Positions 1 to 8,793 of a stretch of 19,023 nt of DNA are shown in pieces (within the stretch, counting starts at the first letter, position 1; each line of letters opens with the position of its first letter). The stretch spans positions 1 through 19,023 of the forward strand of contig DAOUEW010000013.1 of the NCBI GenBank assembly GCA_034430275.1, in the 5' to 3' direction. The notes under the pieces were generated by a model. The model had not been told where the DNA came from and ran no database searches. It saw nothing but the letters and a program-made list of their open reading frames with translations. The position numbers and the translations under genes are program-made. The DNA comes from JAUVXJ01 sp034430275. GTDB taxonomy: Bacteria > Chloroflexota > Anaerolineae > UBA7937 > B3-Chlor.

Positions 1-530
1 CCGACGAGCGGCCGATGGACACCAGCCTGGAGAAGATGGCCAAGCTCCGACCGGCCTTCAGCAAGGACGGAACCGTCACCGCGGGTAACGCTTCAGGGAT
101 CAACGATGCCGCCGCAGCCGTAGTGCTCATGTCCCGGGAGAAGGCGGAGAAACTCGGCCTCAGCCCAGTTGTGAGCATCAAGTCGTACGCCTCGGGCGGT
201 GTAGATCCCGCCTATATGGGCCTGGGCGTGGTACCTGCCGTGAAGAAGGCCTTGGACAGAGCAGGTCTCTCTGTGCAGGACATGGACGTCATCGAGCTGA
301 ACGAGGCCTTTGCATCCCAGGCCATAGCTTGCATGCGGGAGTTGGGACTCAGCACTGGGAACACCAACGTTCGTGGCAGCGGCGTCTCCCTCGGGCACCC
401 CATCGGGTGTACCGGCGCGCGGCTCGTGGTGACTATCATGCACGAAATGCAGCGAGCTGACCTGAAGAGGGGGTTGGTGACCATGTGCATTGGCGGCGGC
501 CAGGGTATGGCTGCCGTGCTGGAGAGATAG
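1..530 (+). CDS. Thiolase (acetyl-CoA acetyltransferase family), C-terminal part
   Basis: The gene enters from the left edge (first full codon at position 3), so only about 175 C-terminal residues of a roughly 390-residue enzyme are visible. Thiolases cleave 3-ketoacyl-CoA with CoA, or run in reverse to condense acetyl-CoA. The visible part carries three family signatures: NEAFA, the GHPIGCTG loop with the catalytic histidine, and the C-terminal CIGGG loop with the cysteine that acts as base. The nucleophilic cysteine lies in the missing N-terminal half. The stretch before the His motif reads GSGVSLGHP rather than the more usual GGAIALGHP, so this is a different subfamily from the thiolase immediately downstream. 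It is followed after 55 nt by that second thiolase on the same strand. Whether its role is degradative or biosynthetic cannot be told from this half; the context favours degradation. Confidence 0.93.
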   Translation, partial: DERPMDTSLEKMAKLRPAFSKDGTVTAGNASGINDAAAAVVLMSREKAEKLGLSPVVSIKSYASGGVDPAYMGLGVVPAVKKALDRAGLSVQDMDVIELNEAFASQAIACMRELGLSTGNTNVRGSGVSLGHPIGCTGARLVVTIMHEMQRADLKRGLVTMCIGGGQGMAAVLER

Positions 531-585
531 CACATCACCTCTTGTGCCAAACCCCATCGGCACAGACGGATCAGAGAGGGGCGAG

Positions 586-1773
586 ATGGCTAGCGACGGC
601 GACGTGGTGATCATTGGCGCTGCCAGGACCGCCATCGGTCGATTCGGTGGAATCGTGTCCAGGCTCCCAGCAGTCGAGCTCGGCGGGGCAGCGATCAGAG
701 GCGCAGTGGATCGGGCCGGGACCGACCCGGCAGACATCGACGAGGTGCTGGTAGGACAAGTTATTCAGGCCGGGTGCGGTCAGGCACCGGCGCGCCAGGC
801 AGCCCTCAACGCCGGTCTGCCTCCCTCTGTGGGTGCCACCACCATCAACAAGGTCTGCGGCTCAGGGCTGAAGACGGTGGCCATGGGAGCCAACGCCATC
901 CAGGTCGGTGACGCCGAGATCATCGTGGCAGCAGGCATGGAGAGCATGAATATGGGACCACACCTCCTCGCCAACGCCCGAACCGGCTATCGTCTGGGAA
1001 ACGGCGAACTGGTTGATGCCACAGTCCACGACGGACTGTGGTGTCCCATCGAGAACTGGCACATGGGCAATGCTGCCGAACTGATCGCCGATGCGATGGA
1101 CATCACGCGCGAGGAGATGGACGAGTTCGCCCTGCAAAGCCACCAGAAGGCGGCGCGGGCTATCGAAGAAGGGTGGTTCAAAACGGAGATCGTGCCCCTC
1201 CCTGTCCCGCAGCGGAAGGGGGAGCCTATCATCTTCGACACCGACGAGAACCCCCGCGCGGATAGCAGTCTGGAGGCGCTGGCCAAACTGTCACCAGCCT
1301 TCAGAAAGGATGGCAAGTGCACCGCCGGCAACTCATCGGCCATCACTGACGGTGCCGCCGCTGTCGTCATCGCCAGCGCCGCACGGGCGAAGTCTCTGGG
1401 CATTGAGCCCTTGGCGCGCATCACCGCGTTCGCTCAGGCAGCGGTTGAGCCGAAATGGGTATTCTTCGCGCCGGTGCACGCCATGGAGAAGCTGCTGGCC
1501 AAGACCGGCTACAGTCTCGACGATTTCGATCTGCTGGAGATCAACGAGGCCTTTGCCTCGCAGAGCATCGCTGATGGGCGGAAGCTTGGGCTCGACTGGG
1601 AGCGCCTCAACGTCAATGGCGGTGCCATTGCCTTGGGACACCCCATCGGTTGCAGCGGTACTCGACTTCTGGTGACGCTGGTCCATGCCATGAAAGCGCG
1701 GAACGCCAGTGTAGGGGTCGCTATCCTCTGCCTCGGTGGCGGAGAAGCAGTGGCCATGAGCGTCGAGAGGTAG
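586..1773 (+). CDS. Thiolase (acetyl-CoA C-acetyltransferase / 3-ketoacyl-CoA thiolase)
   Basis: A 395-residue full-length thiolase, the usual family size. The ATG at 586 is chosen because it follows a purine-rich GAGAGGGG stretch and gives the canonical N-terminus (VVIIGAARTAIGRF). An upstream in-frame start at 490 would lie inside the preceding thiolase and add 32 unrelated residues. The nucleophile is Cys91 in NKVCGSG. Asn320 sits in NEAFAS, His352 in GHPIGCSG and Cys382 in CLGGG, so the catalytic set is complete. It catalyses CoA-dependent cleavage of 3-ketoacyl-CoA (last step of beta-oxidation) or the reverse condensation. The neighbouring SDR, acyl-CoA dehydrogenase and acyl-CoA carboxyltransferase support a catabolic role. 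Chain-length preference is not readable from the sequence. Confidence 0.95.
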   Translation: MASDGDVVIIGAARTAIGRFGGIVSRLPAVELGGAAIRGAVDRAGTDPADIDEVLVGQVIQAGCGQAPARQAALNAGLPPSVGATTINKVCGSGLKTVAMGANAIQVGDAEIIVAAGMESMNMGPHLLANARTGYRLGNGELVDATVHDGLWCPIENWHMGNAAELIADAMDITREEMDEFALQSHQKAARAIEEGWFKTEIVPLPVPQRKGEPIIFDTDENPRADSSLEALAKLSPAFRKDGKCTAGNSSAITDGAAAVVIASAARAKSLGIEPLARITAFAQAAVEPKWVFFAPVHAMEKLLAKTGYSLDDFDLLEINEAFASQSIADGRKLGLDWERLNVNGGAIALGHPIGCSGTRLLVTLVHAMKARNASVGVAILCLGGGEAVAMSVER

Positions 1774-1908
1774 GTTTCTGCTGGAGACAGCAACGGCTGC
1801 GCACAGCCGGACCGTCGTGTCGGGAAGAGAGCTCTTACTCGGAACTGGAGGCGCCCGCGTGGACCGGTGTGTTGTCAGCCGCGGGTGCCCCGGTTGAGAA
1901 CGTGAGAG

Positions 1909-2649
1909 ATGGTTCTGGAAGACAGAGTTGCCATCGTGACCGGAGCTGGGCAGGGAATCGGGCGCGCAATCGCACTCAAGCTGGCCGAGGACGGCGCTCG
2001 AGTCGTCGCCTCGGACGCGAACCACGACACTGCCCTTCAGACGGCCGAGGAGATAGTGTCCTCCGGCCGCCAGGCGTTGGGGATCAGAACTGACGTCGCC
2101 AACTCCGCGGACGTCCTACAGATGGTGGAGACCGCCGTGGCTGAGTTTGGCAGGGTAGACATTCTCATCAACAACGCTGGCATTGCCCGGAGCGCTACAC
2201 TCCTCAAACTCACCGAGCAGGCCTGGGACGAGGTCCTGGACGTGAACCTCAAGAGCATCTTTCGGACCACCAAGGCCGTTGCGGCGCACATGATAGAAGC
2301 CAAGTACGGTAAGATAGTCAACATCTCCTCCATCTATGGGCGGACGGGGGTCGTGGGCGATTCCAACTACGCTGCGTCCAAGGCCGGGATCGTGGGCTTC
2401 ACCAAGAGCACGGCCCGTGAGCTCGCCCGCCACAACATCAACGTCAACGCTATCCTCCCCGGGATGGTCGACACTCCACTCCTGCGCGGCATCCCAGACC
2501 GGCATCTCAAGCCCATGATCGAGGAGATACCCCTGCGGCGGGTGGGAACGCCAGGAGACATCGCCAATGTAGCGGCGTTTCTGGTCTCGGACGAGGCGAG
2601 CTACATCACGGGCGCCGCTATCGAGGTCACGGGCGGATGGCGCATGTAA
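1909..2649 (+). CDS. SDR-family 3-oxoacyl/3-hydroxyacyl dehydrogenase (FabG-like)
   Basis: A 246-residue classical short-chain dehydrogenase/reductase. It shows the glycine-rich cofactor loop TGAGQGIG (11-18), NNAG (88-91), Asn113, the catalytic Ser141, Tyr154 and Lys158 in YAASK, and the C-terminal tail ITGAAIEVTGG. Asp36 sits at the end of the second beta strand, the position that usually favours NAD(H) over NADP(H) in classical SDRs. Combined with its place among thiolases and an acyl-CoA dehydrogenase, this suggests oxidation of 3-hydroxyacyl-CoA rather than fatty-acid synthesis (inference). The ATG follows a GTGAGAG purine stretch. The 135-nt gap upstream holds a small hairpin (CGGCTG/CAGCCG, 1794-1809) without a T-run; I see no gene there. 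Family assignment is secure, exact substrate is not. Confidence 0.93.
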   Translation: MVLEDRVAIVTGAGQGIGRAIALKLAEDGARVVASDANHDTALQTAEEIVSSGRQALGIRTDVANSADVLQMVETAVAEFGRVDILINNAGIARSATLLKLTEQAWDEVLDVNLKSIFRTTKAVAAHMIEAKYGKIVNISSIYGRTGVVGDSNYAASKAGIVGFTKSTARELARHNINVNAILPGMVDTPLLRGIPDRHLKPMIEEIPLRRVGTPGDIANVAAFLVSDEASYITGAAIEVTGGWRM

Positions 2650-2751
2650 ATCGGACGCGACAACTCGGCGCGAACGGGCAAACGCGAGCACTCTCCGCAG
2701 CGAACTGATGGTCTGAGCCTATACGACTGGTGACAGGTAGGAGTTACACCC

Positions 2752-3900
2752 ATGGACTTCAACTTGACAGACGAGCAACGGATGATACAGCAACTGGCAC
2801 GGGACTTCGCCACGGAGGTCCTGGCTCCGGCGGCTCCCATAATCGACCAGACGGAGGAGTACCCTTTCGAGAACTGCCGTCGCATGGGCGAGCTTGGACT
2901 GATGGGTATCGACGTTCCCGAGGAGTTCGGAGGGACTGGCGCGGACACCGTCAGCTACGTGGTCGCTCTGGAAGAGGTGTCCAAGGCGTGCGCAGCTACG
3001 GGTACTATCATGTCCGTCAACAACTCTCTGGTCTGTCACGGCCTGGTGAAGCATGGCACCCCTGAGCTGCGGGAAGGGTATCTCCGTCCCGCGGCCTCTT
3101 TCGAGCGGATCGGTGCCTTCTGTCTCTCCGAGCCCGAGGCAGGCTCGGACGCCGCGGCCCAGAAGACCAGAGCTGTGCGTGATGGCGACCACTACGTAGT
3201 CAACGGAGCGAAGAACTTCATCAGCAGTGGTGGTGTGGCCGACTTCCTGGTCACCTTCTGCGTCACCGATCCGGATGCGAAGCCCAGACACAGGGGCATC
3301 AGTTGCCTGCTTATCGACGCGGACACACCTGGTTTCGCGGCCGGAAAACCGGAGGAGAAGCTCGGCATACGCGGCGCCAATACCGCAGCCCTGTCTTTCG
3401 AGGATTGTCGTGTACCCGCAGCCAACCTCCTTGGTGAGGAGGGTCAGGGCTTCAAGATAGCCATGGAGGTGCTCGACGCCGGACGCATCGGTATCGCCTC
3501 CCAGGCTCTAGGCATTGCACAGGCCTCGTTGGAGGCAGCCAGCGACTACGCCCTGGAGCGGCAACAGTTCGGCAAACCCTTGGCCCGACACCAGGCGATT
3601 CAGTTCATGATCGCCGACATGGCTACCAGGATCGAGGCAGCACGACTGCTGACCCTCAAGGCTGCCGTGAAGAAACAGCGCAAGGAGAGGTACAGTCTTG
3701 AGTCGGCCATGGCCAAGCTCGCTGCCTCAGAGACGGCAAACTGGTGCGCCTACAAGGCCATCCAGATCCTTGGGGGATACGGCTACATCAGAGAGTACAA
3801 CGTGGAACGACACTTCCGTGATGCCAAGATCACCGAGATCTACGAAGGCACTTCAGAAGTGCAGCGCATAGTCATTGCCAGACACATGCTGAGAGACTAG
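2752..3900 (+). CDS. Acyl-CoA dehydrogenase (FAD-dependent)
   Basis: A 382-residue enzyme of the short/medium-chain acyl-CoA dehydrogenase family. It catalyses FAD-dependent alpha,beta-desaturation of acyl-CoA and passes electrons to electron-transfer flavoprotein. Family signature 1 is visible as CLSEPEAGSD (around 124-133) and signature 2 as the QFGKPLARHQAIQ region. The catalytic base is Glu365 in YEGTSEVQ, as in short/medium-chain and butyryl-CoA dehydrogenases, not the alternative helix position used by isovaleryl-CoA dehydrogenase. The ATG at 2752 is preceded by an AGGTAGGAG ribosome-binding site with 8-nt spacing. It lies 102 nt after the SDR and 35 nt before the carboxyltransferase, consistent with one operon. 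No ETF genes are in the window. Confidence 0.95.
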   Translation: MDFNLTDEQRMIQQLARDFATEVLAPAAPIIDQTEEYPFENCRRMGELGLMGIDVPEEFGGTGADTVSYVVALEEVSKACAATGTIMSVNNSLVCHGLVKHGTPELREGYLRPAASFERIGAFCLSEPEAGSDAAAQKTRAVRDGDHYVVNGAKNFISSGGVADFLVTFCVTDPDAKPRHRGISCLLIDADTPGFAAGKPEEKLGIRGANTAALSFEDCRVPAANLLGEEGQGFKIAMEVLDAGRIGIASQALGIAQASLEAASDYALERQQFGKPLARHQAIQFMIADMATRIEAARLLTLKAAVKKQRKERYSLESAMAKLAASETANWCAYKAIQILGGYGYIREYNVERHFRDAKITEIYEGTSEVQRIVIARHMLRD

Positions 3901-3935
3901 CACCTCCCCATGCAAAACACGCACCAGGAGTACTT

Positions 3936-5482
<1,547 letters not shown>

Positions 5483-5486
<4 letters not shown>

Positions 5487-5929
5487 CGTCCAGCACGCAA
5501 CCAAGACTCATCGACAGCAGCAGTATGGCAGACTACACCATCGTCTTCGATGGAGGAAGTCGCGGTAACCCCGGCATTGGGTATGGGAGCTACGCCCTGA
5601 GACGGAATCGGGACGGCAAGCTTCGGAAACGGCGGCTGACCTTCGGGGAACAGGTAACCTCGAACCAGGCGGAGTACCAGGCCCTCATCGCAGCCCTTGA
5701 GGATCTGATAGGCACGATACTGAAGGCTGGCCGGACTCCCAAAGGGTTCTCGCTGGAGATCAGAGGCGACAGCCGGCTGGTCATGCACCAGTTGGAGGGT
5801 TCCTGGAAGACCAAGAGCCTCAACTTGATGCCCCTGCGCGACCGCGCCGAGGGACTGCTTGCCGAGTTGGGTTCCTACGAGTTGGCGTGGCAACCACGGG
5901 AAGAATCGGTCAAGATCCTTGGGCACTGA
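5483..5929 (+). CDS. RNase HI-like protein
   Basis: A 148-residue protein with an RNase H fold. Visible motifs are DGGSRGNPG (first catalytic Asp23), NQAEYQAL (Glu64) and IRGDSRLV (Asp96). These are three of the four metal-binding acids of RNase HI, which cleaves RNA in RNA-DNA hybrids. The fourth acid, normally an Asp in a D-x-L-A segment near the C-terminus, is not seen: the protein ends in PREESVKILGH. The ATG at 5483 overlaps the carboxyltransferase stop as ATGA and lacks a Shine-Dalgarno site, so it would depend on coupled translation. A second ATG at 5525 starts just before the fold (134 residues) and is a realistic alternative. Activity is uncertain because of the missing acid. Confidence 0.82.
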
Positions 5930-5942
5930 CACACTGTCGGTG
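5924..5942. terminator. Hairpin at the convergent gene ends
   Basis: CACTGACA / TGTCGGTG form an 8-bp stem (one G-T wobble) around a CAC loop, overlapping the stop codon of the RNase H-like gene and lying 39 nt beyond the stop of the opposite-strand peptidase gene. There is no T-run on either side, so intrinsic termination is only a possibility suggested by its position between convergent genes. Confidence 0.25.
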
Positions 5943-5980
5943 TCCATCCCGCCGTGCGCTCCACAATCACGTCCCCCGGG

Positions 5981-7333
5981 CTAGAGACTGGCGAAGATAC
6001 GGAAAAACTCGCCCGTGAACTTGATGGACTGGAAGTAGTCCTCTACCCGTATGTTCTCATTGGGGGCATGGATTCTTGACTGGGCGTGGCCCACCCCCAG
6101 ACCAGAGACGGCTGGAATCCCCAGCGCCGCACTCAAGGGATACATGGGCCCGCTCCCCGCCATCGTGGGATAGACCACCGGCTCCTGACCATAGACAATC
6201 CTGGCAGCCTCGATGGCCGCCCGCGCCACTGGTGCCTTCAATGAGGATCTGGCAGGGCGCTCGCCGGAAAACGTGCCGATCTCCACATCTTCGAACCCGT
6301 GGCGGTCCAGGTGCTTTCGAAGCAGAGACAGAACCAGGTCTGGCTCCAGACCTGGCACCAGTCGGAAGTCCAGCTTCACCCTCGCCTCGCTCGGCAGCAC
6401 AGTCTTGGCCCCCTCGCCAGTGTACCCAGCCGCCATCCCGCAGATGGTGCAAGTCGGCGCGTAGAGGAGTTGCTCCACGGCATCGGTACCCTCCACCCCG
6501 CCCAGGAACTCGGGGATTCCGAGATCCCCTCTGATCTTGTCGTCCTCGAAGGGGATCCTCTCGATCAGGTCCCGCTCCTCGTCCGACGGAGGAACCACGT
6601 GGTCCATCAAGCCGTCGACGAGGATCCGATCCTCTTCGTCCTTCAACGTATTCAGAGCCCACACCAGTCTCCAGGCAGGGTTGGGCACAATGGGTGCGTA
6701 GGACGAATGCATGTCGCGCGAAGCCCCTCGCGCACGAAGCTCCACGTATAGAATGCCCTTCAGCCCCAGATATAGCTCGGGCCGCCCCGACATGTCCATC
6801 CGTCCGCCTTCCCACAGGCAGCCATCCGCCCCCAGCAGCAAGTCCTTGTTCGCGTCCACGAAGGCGTCGAGATGGGGGCTACCCACCTCCTCCTCACCCT
6901 CGAATACGAACTTGATTCTCAAGGGCAACTTACCCTTCGTCGCCAGGTAAGCCTCGATGGCTTGCAGCCGCGAGACGAGATCCCCCTTGTTGTCTGCTAC
7001 TCCCCGGCAGTAGAGAAAGCCCTCGCGGACCTGCGGGGAGAAAGGCTCTGATTCCCACAACTCCAGAGGCTCCGGAGGTTGCACGTCGTAGTGATCGTAG
7101 ATGATCAGCGTCCTCTCCCCCTCGCCGATCTCCCCGTAGACTACGGGAGGCCCACCCGGTACCTCGATCAAGCGCGCGTCAGCACCCAACGCCTGAACCA
7201 AGCTCAACACGTGCTGGGCGGTCTCTGTCATACCCACCCCTTGAGCAGCGATGCTCGGTTGACTGCACAACTCCTTCAACTGGTCCAGGAATCGATCTTC
7301 GTGTTCATCTACGTATGCGTAGAATCCCTCCAC
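5981..7333 (-). CDS. M20-family metallopeptidase (dipeptidase/carboxypeptidase-like)
   Basis: A 450-residue zinc-dependent amidohydrolase of the M20 family, which removes residues from small peptides or acyl-amino acids. Metal-ligand motifs in order: His81 in DHYDVQP, the bridging Asp114 in GVADNKGD, Glu148 (general base) and Glu149 in EGEEEVGS, and His422 in RIHAPNE. The dimerisation (lid) domain lies in the middle, around residues 180-300. The start is a GTG at 7333, with GAGGGGG five nt upstream; no better start is visible. There is no signal peptide, so it is probably cytoplasmic. It is the last gene of the minus-strand group, 95 nt after the small membrane protein. Substrate cannot be inferred. 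Confidence 0.92.
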   Translation of the reverse strand: MEGFYAYVDEHEDRFLDQLKELCSQPSIAAQGVGMTETAQHVLSLVQALGADARLIEVPGGPPVVYGEIGEGERTLIIYDHYDVQPPEPLELWESEPFSPQVREGFLYCRGVADNKGDLVSRLQAIEAYLATKGKLPLRIKFVFEGEEEVGSPHLDAFVDANKDLLLGADGCLWEGGRMDMSGRPELYLGLKGILYVELRARGASRDMHSSYAPIVPNPAWRLVWALNTLKDEEDRILVDGLMDHVVPPSDEERDLIERIPFEDDKIRGDLGIPEFLGGVEGTDAVEQLLYAPTCTICGMAAGYTGEGAKTVLPSEARVKLDFRLVPGLEPDLVLSLLRKHLDRHGFEDVEIGTFSGERPARSSLKAPVARAAIEAARIVYGQEPVVYPTMAGSGPMYPLSAALGIPAVSGLGVGHAQSRIHAPNENIRVEDYFQSIKFTGEFFRIFASL

Positions 7334-7428
7334 CGTTTCCCCCTCGAGTATGGGCCGTCTCGCACAGCGGCGCGCCTGACTACATCAGCCGCGCCGAGTT
7401 GCCGACCGTGTCGCGCGTCCCGCTGTCT

Positions 7429-7743
7429 CTACACTGCGGCTGGCTGGATGATGCTGATCACGGCCAGCATGAGGTTCAGAATCACCAGCAGGACACACCC
7501 TGCGAACACTCCCTCTGCAACCGCCTGCGCCCTCGTCTTCTGCTCGCTCCTGAAATAGGACATCAGGATCACAAAGGCTAGGGGCATGAAGAACTGGAAC
7601 GCTATGCCGACCAACGGCAGTTGGTGTAACCCCATGCCCACCGCGGTCCAACTGAGTACGACGACGACCACTCCGAGAGCCACGTTCTGGCTGATCATCG
7701 TCCAGTCCATTCCCTGCCTTCCACTCTTGGCTCCTTTGGCCAT
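7429..7743 (-). CDS. Small integral membrane protein, unknown function
   Basis: A 104-residue protein I do not recognise. Three hydrophobic segments are visible: about 20-38 (VALGVVVVVLSWTAVG), 42-64 (LPLVGIAFQFFMPLAFVIL) and 78-99 (GVFAGCVLLVILNLMLAVIS), after a basic N-terminus and with a hydrophilic RSEQKTRAQ loop between the second and third. This predicts a three-helix inner-membrane protein. The ATG at 7743 is well supported by AGGAGG nine nt upstream, plus a second GAGGAG closer in. It lies between a metallo-beta-lactamase-fold hydrolase and an M20 peptidase on the same strand; nothing in that context defines its role. Confidence 0.72.
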   Translation of the reverse strand: MAKGAKSGRQGMDWTMISQNVALGVVVVVLSWTAVGMGLHQLPLVGIAFQFFMPLAFVILMSYFRSEQKTRAQAVAEGVFAGCVLLVILNLMLAVISIIQPAAV

Positions 7744-7752
7744 CTCCTCACT

Positions 7753-7758
7753 CCTCCT
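7753..7758 (-). promoter_or_regulatory. Ribosome-binding site of the small membrane protein
   Basis: The minus strand reads AGGAGG with a 9-nt spacer to the ATG at 7743. This strong site is the main reason to accept the unrecognised membrane protein as a real gene. Confidence 0.7.
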
Positions 7759-7854
7759 ATCCCATCGCCGTCACGATGATCCACGGGCAATGGAAGATCC
7801 ACACGCCCGTATCGACAATCGAATCATCGCCAGTCGGCTCTTCCCCCGCACGGC

Positions 7855-7953
7855 TCAAGTCATGTTCAGCCAATTGGCAACGTCACTAGCGAGTACCACG
7901 TAGTTGCCCAACAGACCACCCGCGATCAAGCCCATGGAGGCGAACCGTCGCAT
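7855..7953 (-). CDS. Possible 32-residue membrane microprotein
   Basis: A 33-codon reading frame begins four nt after the stop of the metallo-beta-lactamase-fold gene (TGA-CCTT-ATG). It encodes a basic start (MRRFA), one hydrophobic segment of about 17 residues with small-residue spacing (GLIAGGLLGN), and a polar end. It looks like a single-pass membrane peptide. The tight spacing suggests translational coupling, but there is no clear Shine-Dalgarno site and a frame this short can occur by chance. I do not recognise it. Confidence 0.4.
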   Translation of the reverse strand: MRRFASMGLIAGGLLGNYVVLASDVANWLNMT

Positions 7954-7957
7954 AAGG

Positions 7958-8578
7958 TCACTTGAACCAAGGGTTGATCTGTTTCTCGCGTCCTATGGTC
8001 GTCGGCGCACCGTGGCCCGTGTACGCCACCGTGTCATCGGGCATGGTGAAGAGCCGGGTCCGGATGCTATGCATCAGAGTCTCCCAGTTCCCTCCGGGCA
8101 GATCGACGCGTCCCACGCCCATGGCAAAGAGGGTGTCTCCGCAGAAGACCATGCCATCACCGACGAGAGAAATGCCACCCAGGCTGTGCCCTGGTGTGTG
8201 GATGACCTGAAGGCTATCGTCCCCAAAGGAGATCTCGTCGCCTTCACTGAGCAGCACATCCGCCGCGGGACCAGGAGAGAGAACGCCCAGCATGGTGGCA
8301 TAGCCTCCTTGATCCGTCACCAGCCACTCCGCGTCTTCCTTGTGGATCGCTATCTGCGCGCCTGTGGCCTCTTTCACAGGACGGTTGGCCGCGATGTGAT
8401 CTATGTGCCCGTGAGTATTGACGATCTGCTTGATGTTCAGGCCAAGCTGTCTCACACGATCGAGAATCAGAGGTGCGTCCCCGCCGGGGTCGATGACGAT
8501 CCCCTCCTTGGTGTTCTCGCAACCTACCAGGTAGCAGTTGCACTGCAACATGCCCACGACCAGTCTCTCAACTATCAT
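7958..8578 (-). CDS. Metallo-beta-lactamase-fold hydrolase (glyoxalase II-like)
   Basis: A 206-residue protein with a complete binuclear metal site: THGHIDH (His56, His58, Asp60, His61), His131 in HTPGHSLGG, Asp148 in CGDTLF, and His189 in GHGAPT. The short single-domain form, with DLPGGNW after the Asp ligand, is typical of bacterial YcbL-like hydroxyacylglutathione hydrolase relatives, which hydrolyse thioesters such as S-lactoylglutathione. It lacks the longer C-terminal substrate domain of classical glyoxalase II, so the true thioester substrate is open. The ATG at 8578 follows GGATAGGTG. It is the first gene after the minus-strand promoter at 8612-8640 and has an expected 5' leader of about 27 nt. 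Confidence 0.93.
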   Translation of the reverse strand: MIVERLVVGMLQCNCYLVGCENTKEGIVIDPGGDAPLILDRVRQLGLNIKQIVNTHGHIDHIAANRPVKEATGAQIAIHKEDAEWLVTDQGGYATMLGVLSPGPAADVLLSEGDEISFGDDSLQVIHTPGHSLGGISLVGDGMVFCGDTLFAMGVGRVDLPGGNWETLMHSIRTRLFTMPDDTVAYTGHGAPTTIGREKQINPWFK

Positions 8579-8611
8579 ACACCTATCCTTAGCTACAAAC
8601 GTATTGAAAAG

Positions 8612-8640
8612 ATTCTACGTTCTTGTCCGGATTTTGTCAA
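8612..8640 (-). promoter_or_regulatory. Sigma-70-type promoter for the hydrolase operon
   Basis: Reading the minus strand, TTGACA (8640-8635) is a perfect -35 box and TAGAAT (8617-8612) matches the -10 consensus at five of six positions, with the ideal 17-nt spacer. Transcription would start near 8604-8606, just before the metallo-beta-lactamase-fold gene. The surrounding DNA is clearly more AT-rich than the genes. Confidence 0.75.
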
Positions 8641-8657
8641 CCCTCTGTTGATCCCAT

Positions 8658-8686
8658 TTGCCAACCACGGCTTCCACAGCGACAAT
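8658..8686 (+). promoter_or_regulatory. Candidate promoter for proS
   Basis: TTGCCA (8658-8663, five of six -35 matches) and GACAAT (8681-8686, four of six -10 matches) are separated by 17 nt in the divergent intergenic region. Transcription would begin near 8693, leaving a leader of about 100 nt before proS. The match is moderate and no extended -10 is present. Confidence 0.4.
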
Positions 8687-8712
8687 CAGTCTCGCCCAGA
8701 GGTGAACACAGA

Positions 8713-8746
8713 CCGGGGCGTACGCCCCGGGGCATGGGTGCCCCCC
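8713..8746 (+). promoter_or_regulatory. GC-rich palindromic leader of proS
   Basis: An 18-nt perfect palindrome (CCGGGGCGTACGCCCCGG, 8713-8730) is followed by a second hairpin, GGGGCA-tggg-TGCCCC (8729-8744). They share two bases, so they cannot both fold fully. CCCCGGGG and GGGATCCC palindromes continue to 8755. This lies between the candidate promoter and the proS ribosome-binding site. It may be a translational or transcriptional control element, but it has none of the conserved T-box sequence. Confidence 0.4.
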
Positions 8747-8778
8747 GGGGATCCCGTGGGCCGCTCACGCTGGTGAAG

Positions 8779-8785
8779 AAGGAGG
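8779..8785 (+). promoter_or_regulatory. Ribosome-binding site that fixes the proS GTG start
   Basis: AAGGAGG with an 8-nt spacer to GTG at 8794. No in-frame ATG fits, and the open frame upstream (back to 8623) encodes only sequence unlike ProRS. Confidence 0.8.
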
Positions 8786-8793
8786 ATCATGAC

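Noticed and set aside
93..737. 214-codon minus-strand frame across the first two thiolase genes
   Set aside because: Shadow of two well-supported plus-strand genes; no motifs of its own.
7904..8776. 290-codon open frame on the plus strand across the hydrolase gene
   Set aside because: It is antisense to a metallo-beta-lactamase-fold gene with all metal ligands intact; no ribosome-binding site or family resemblance.
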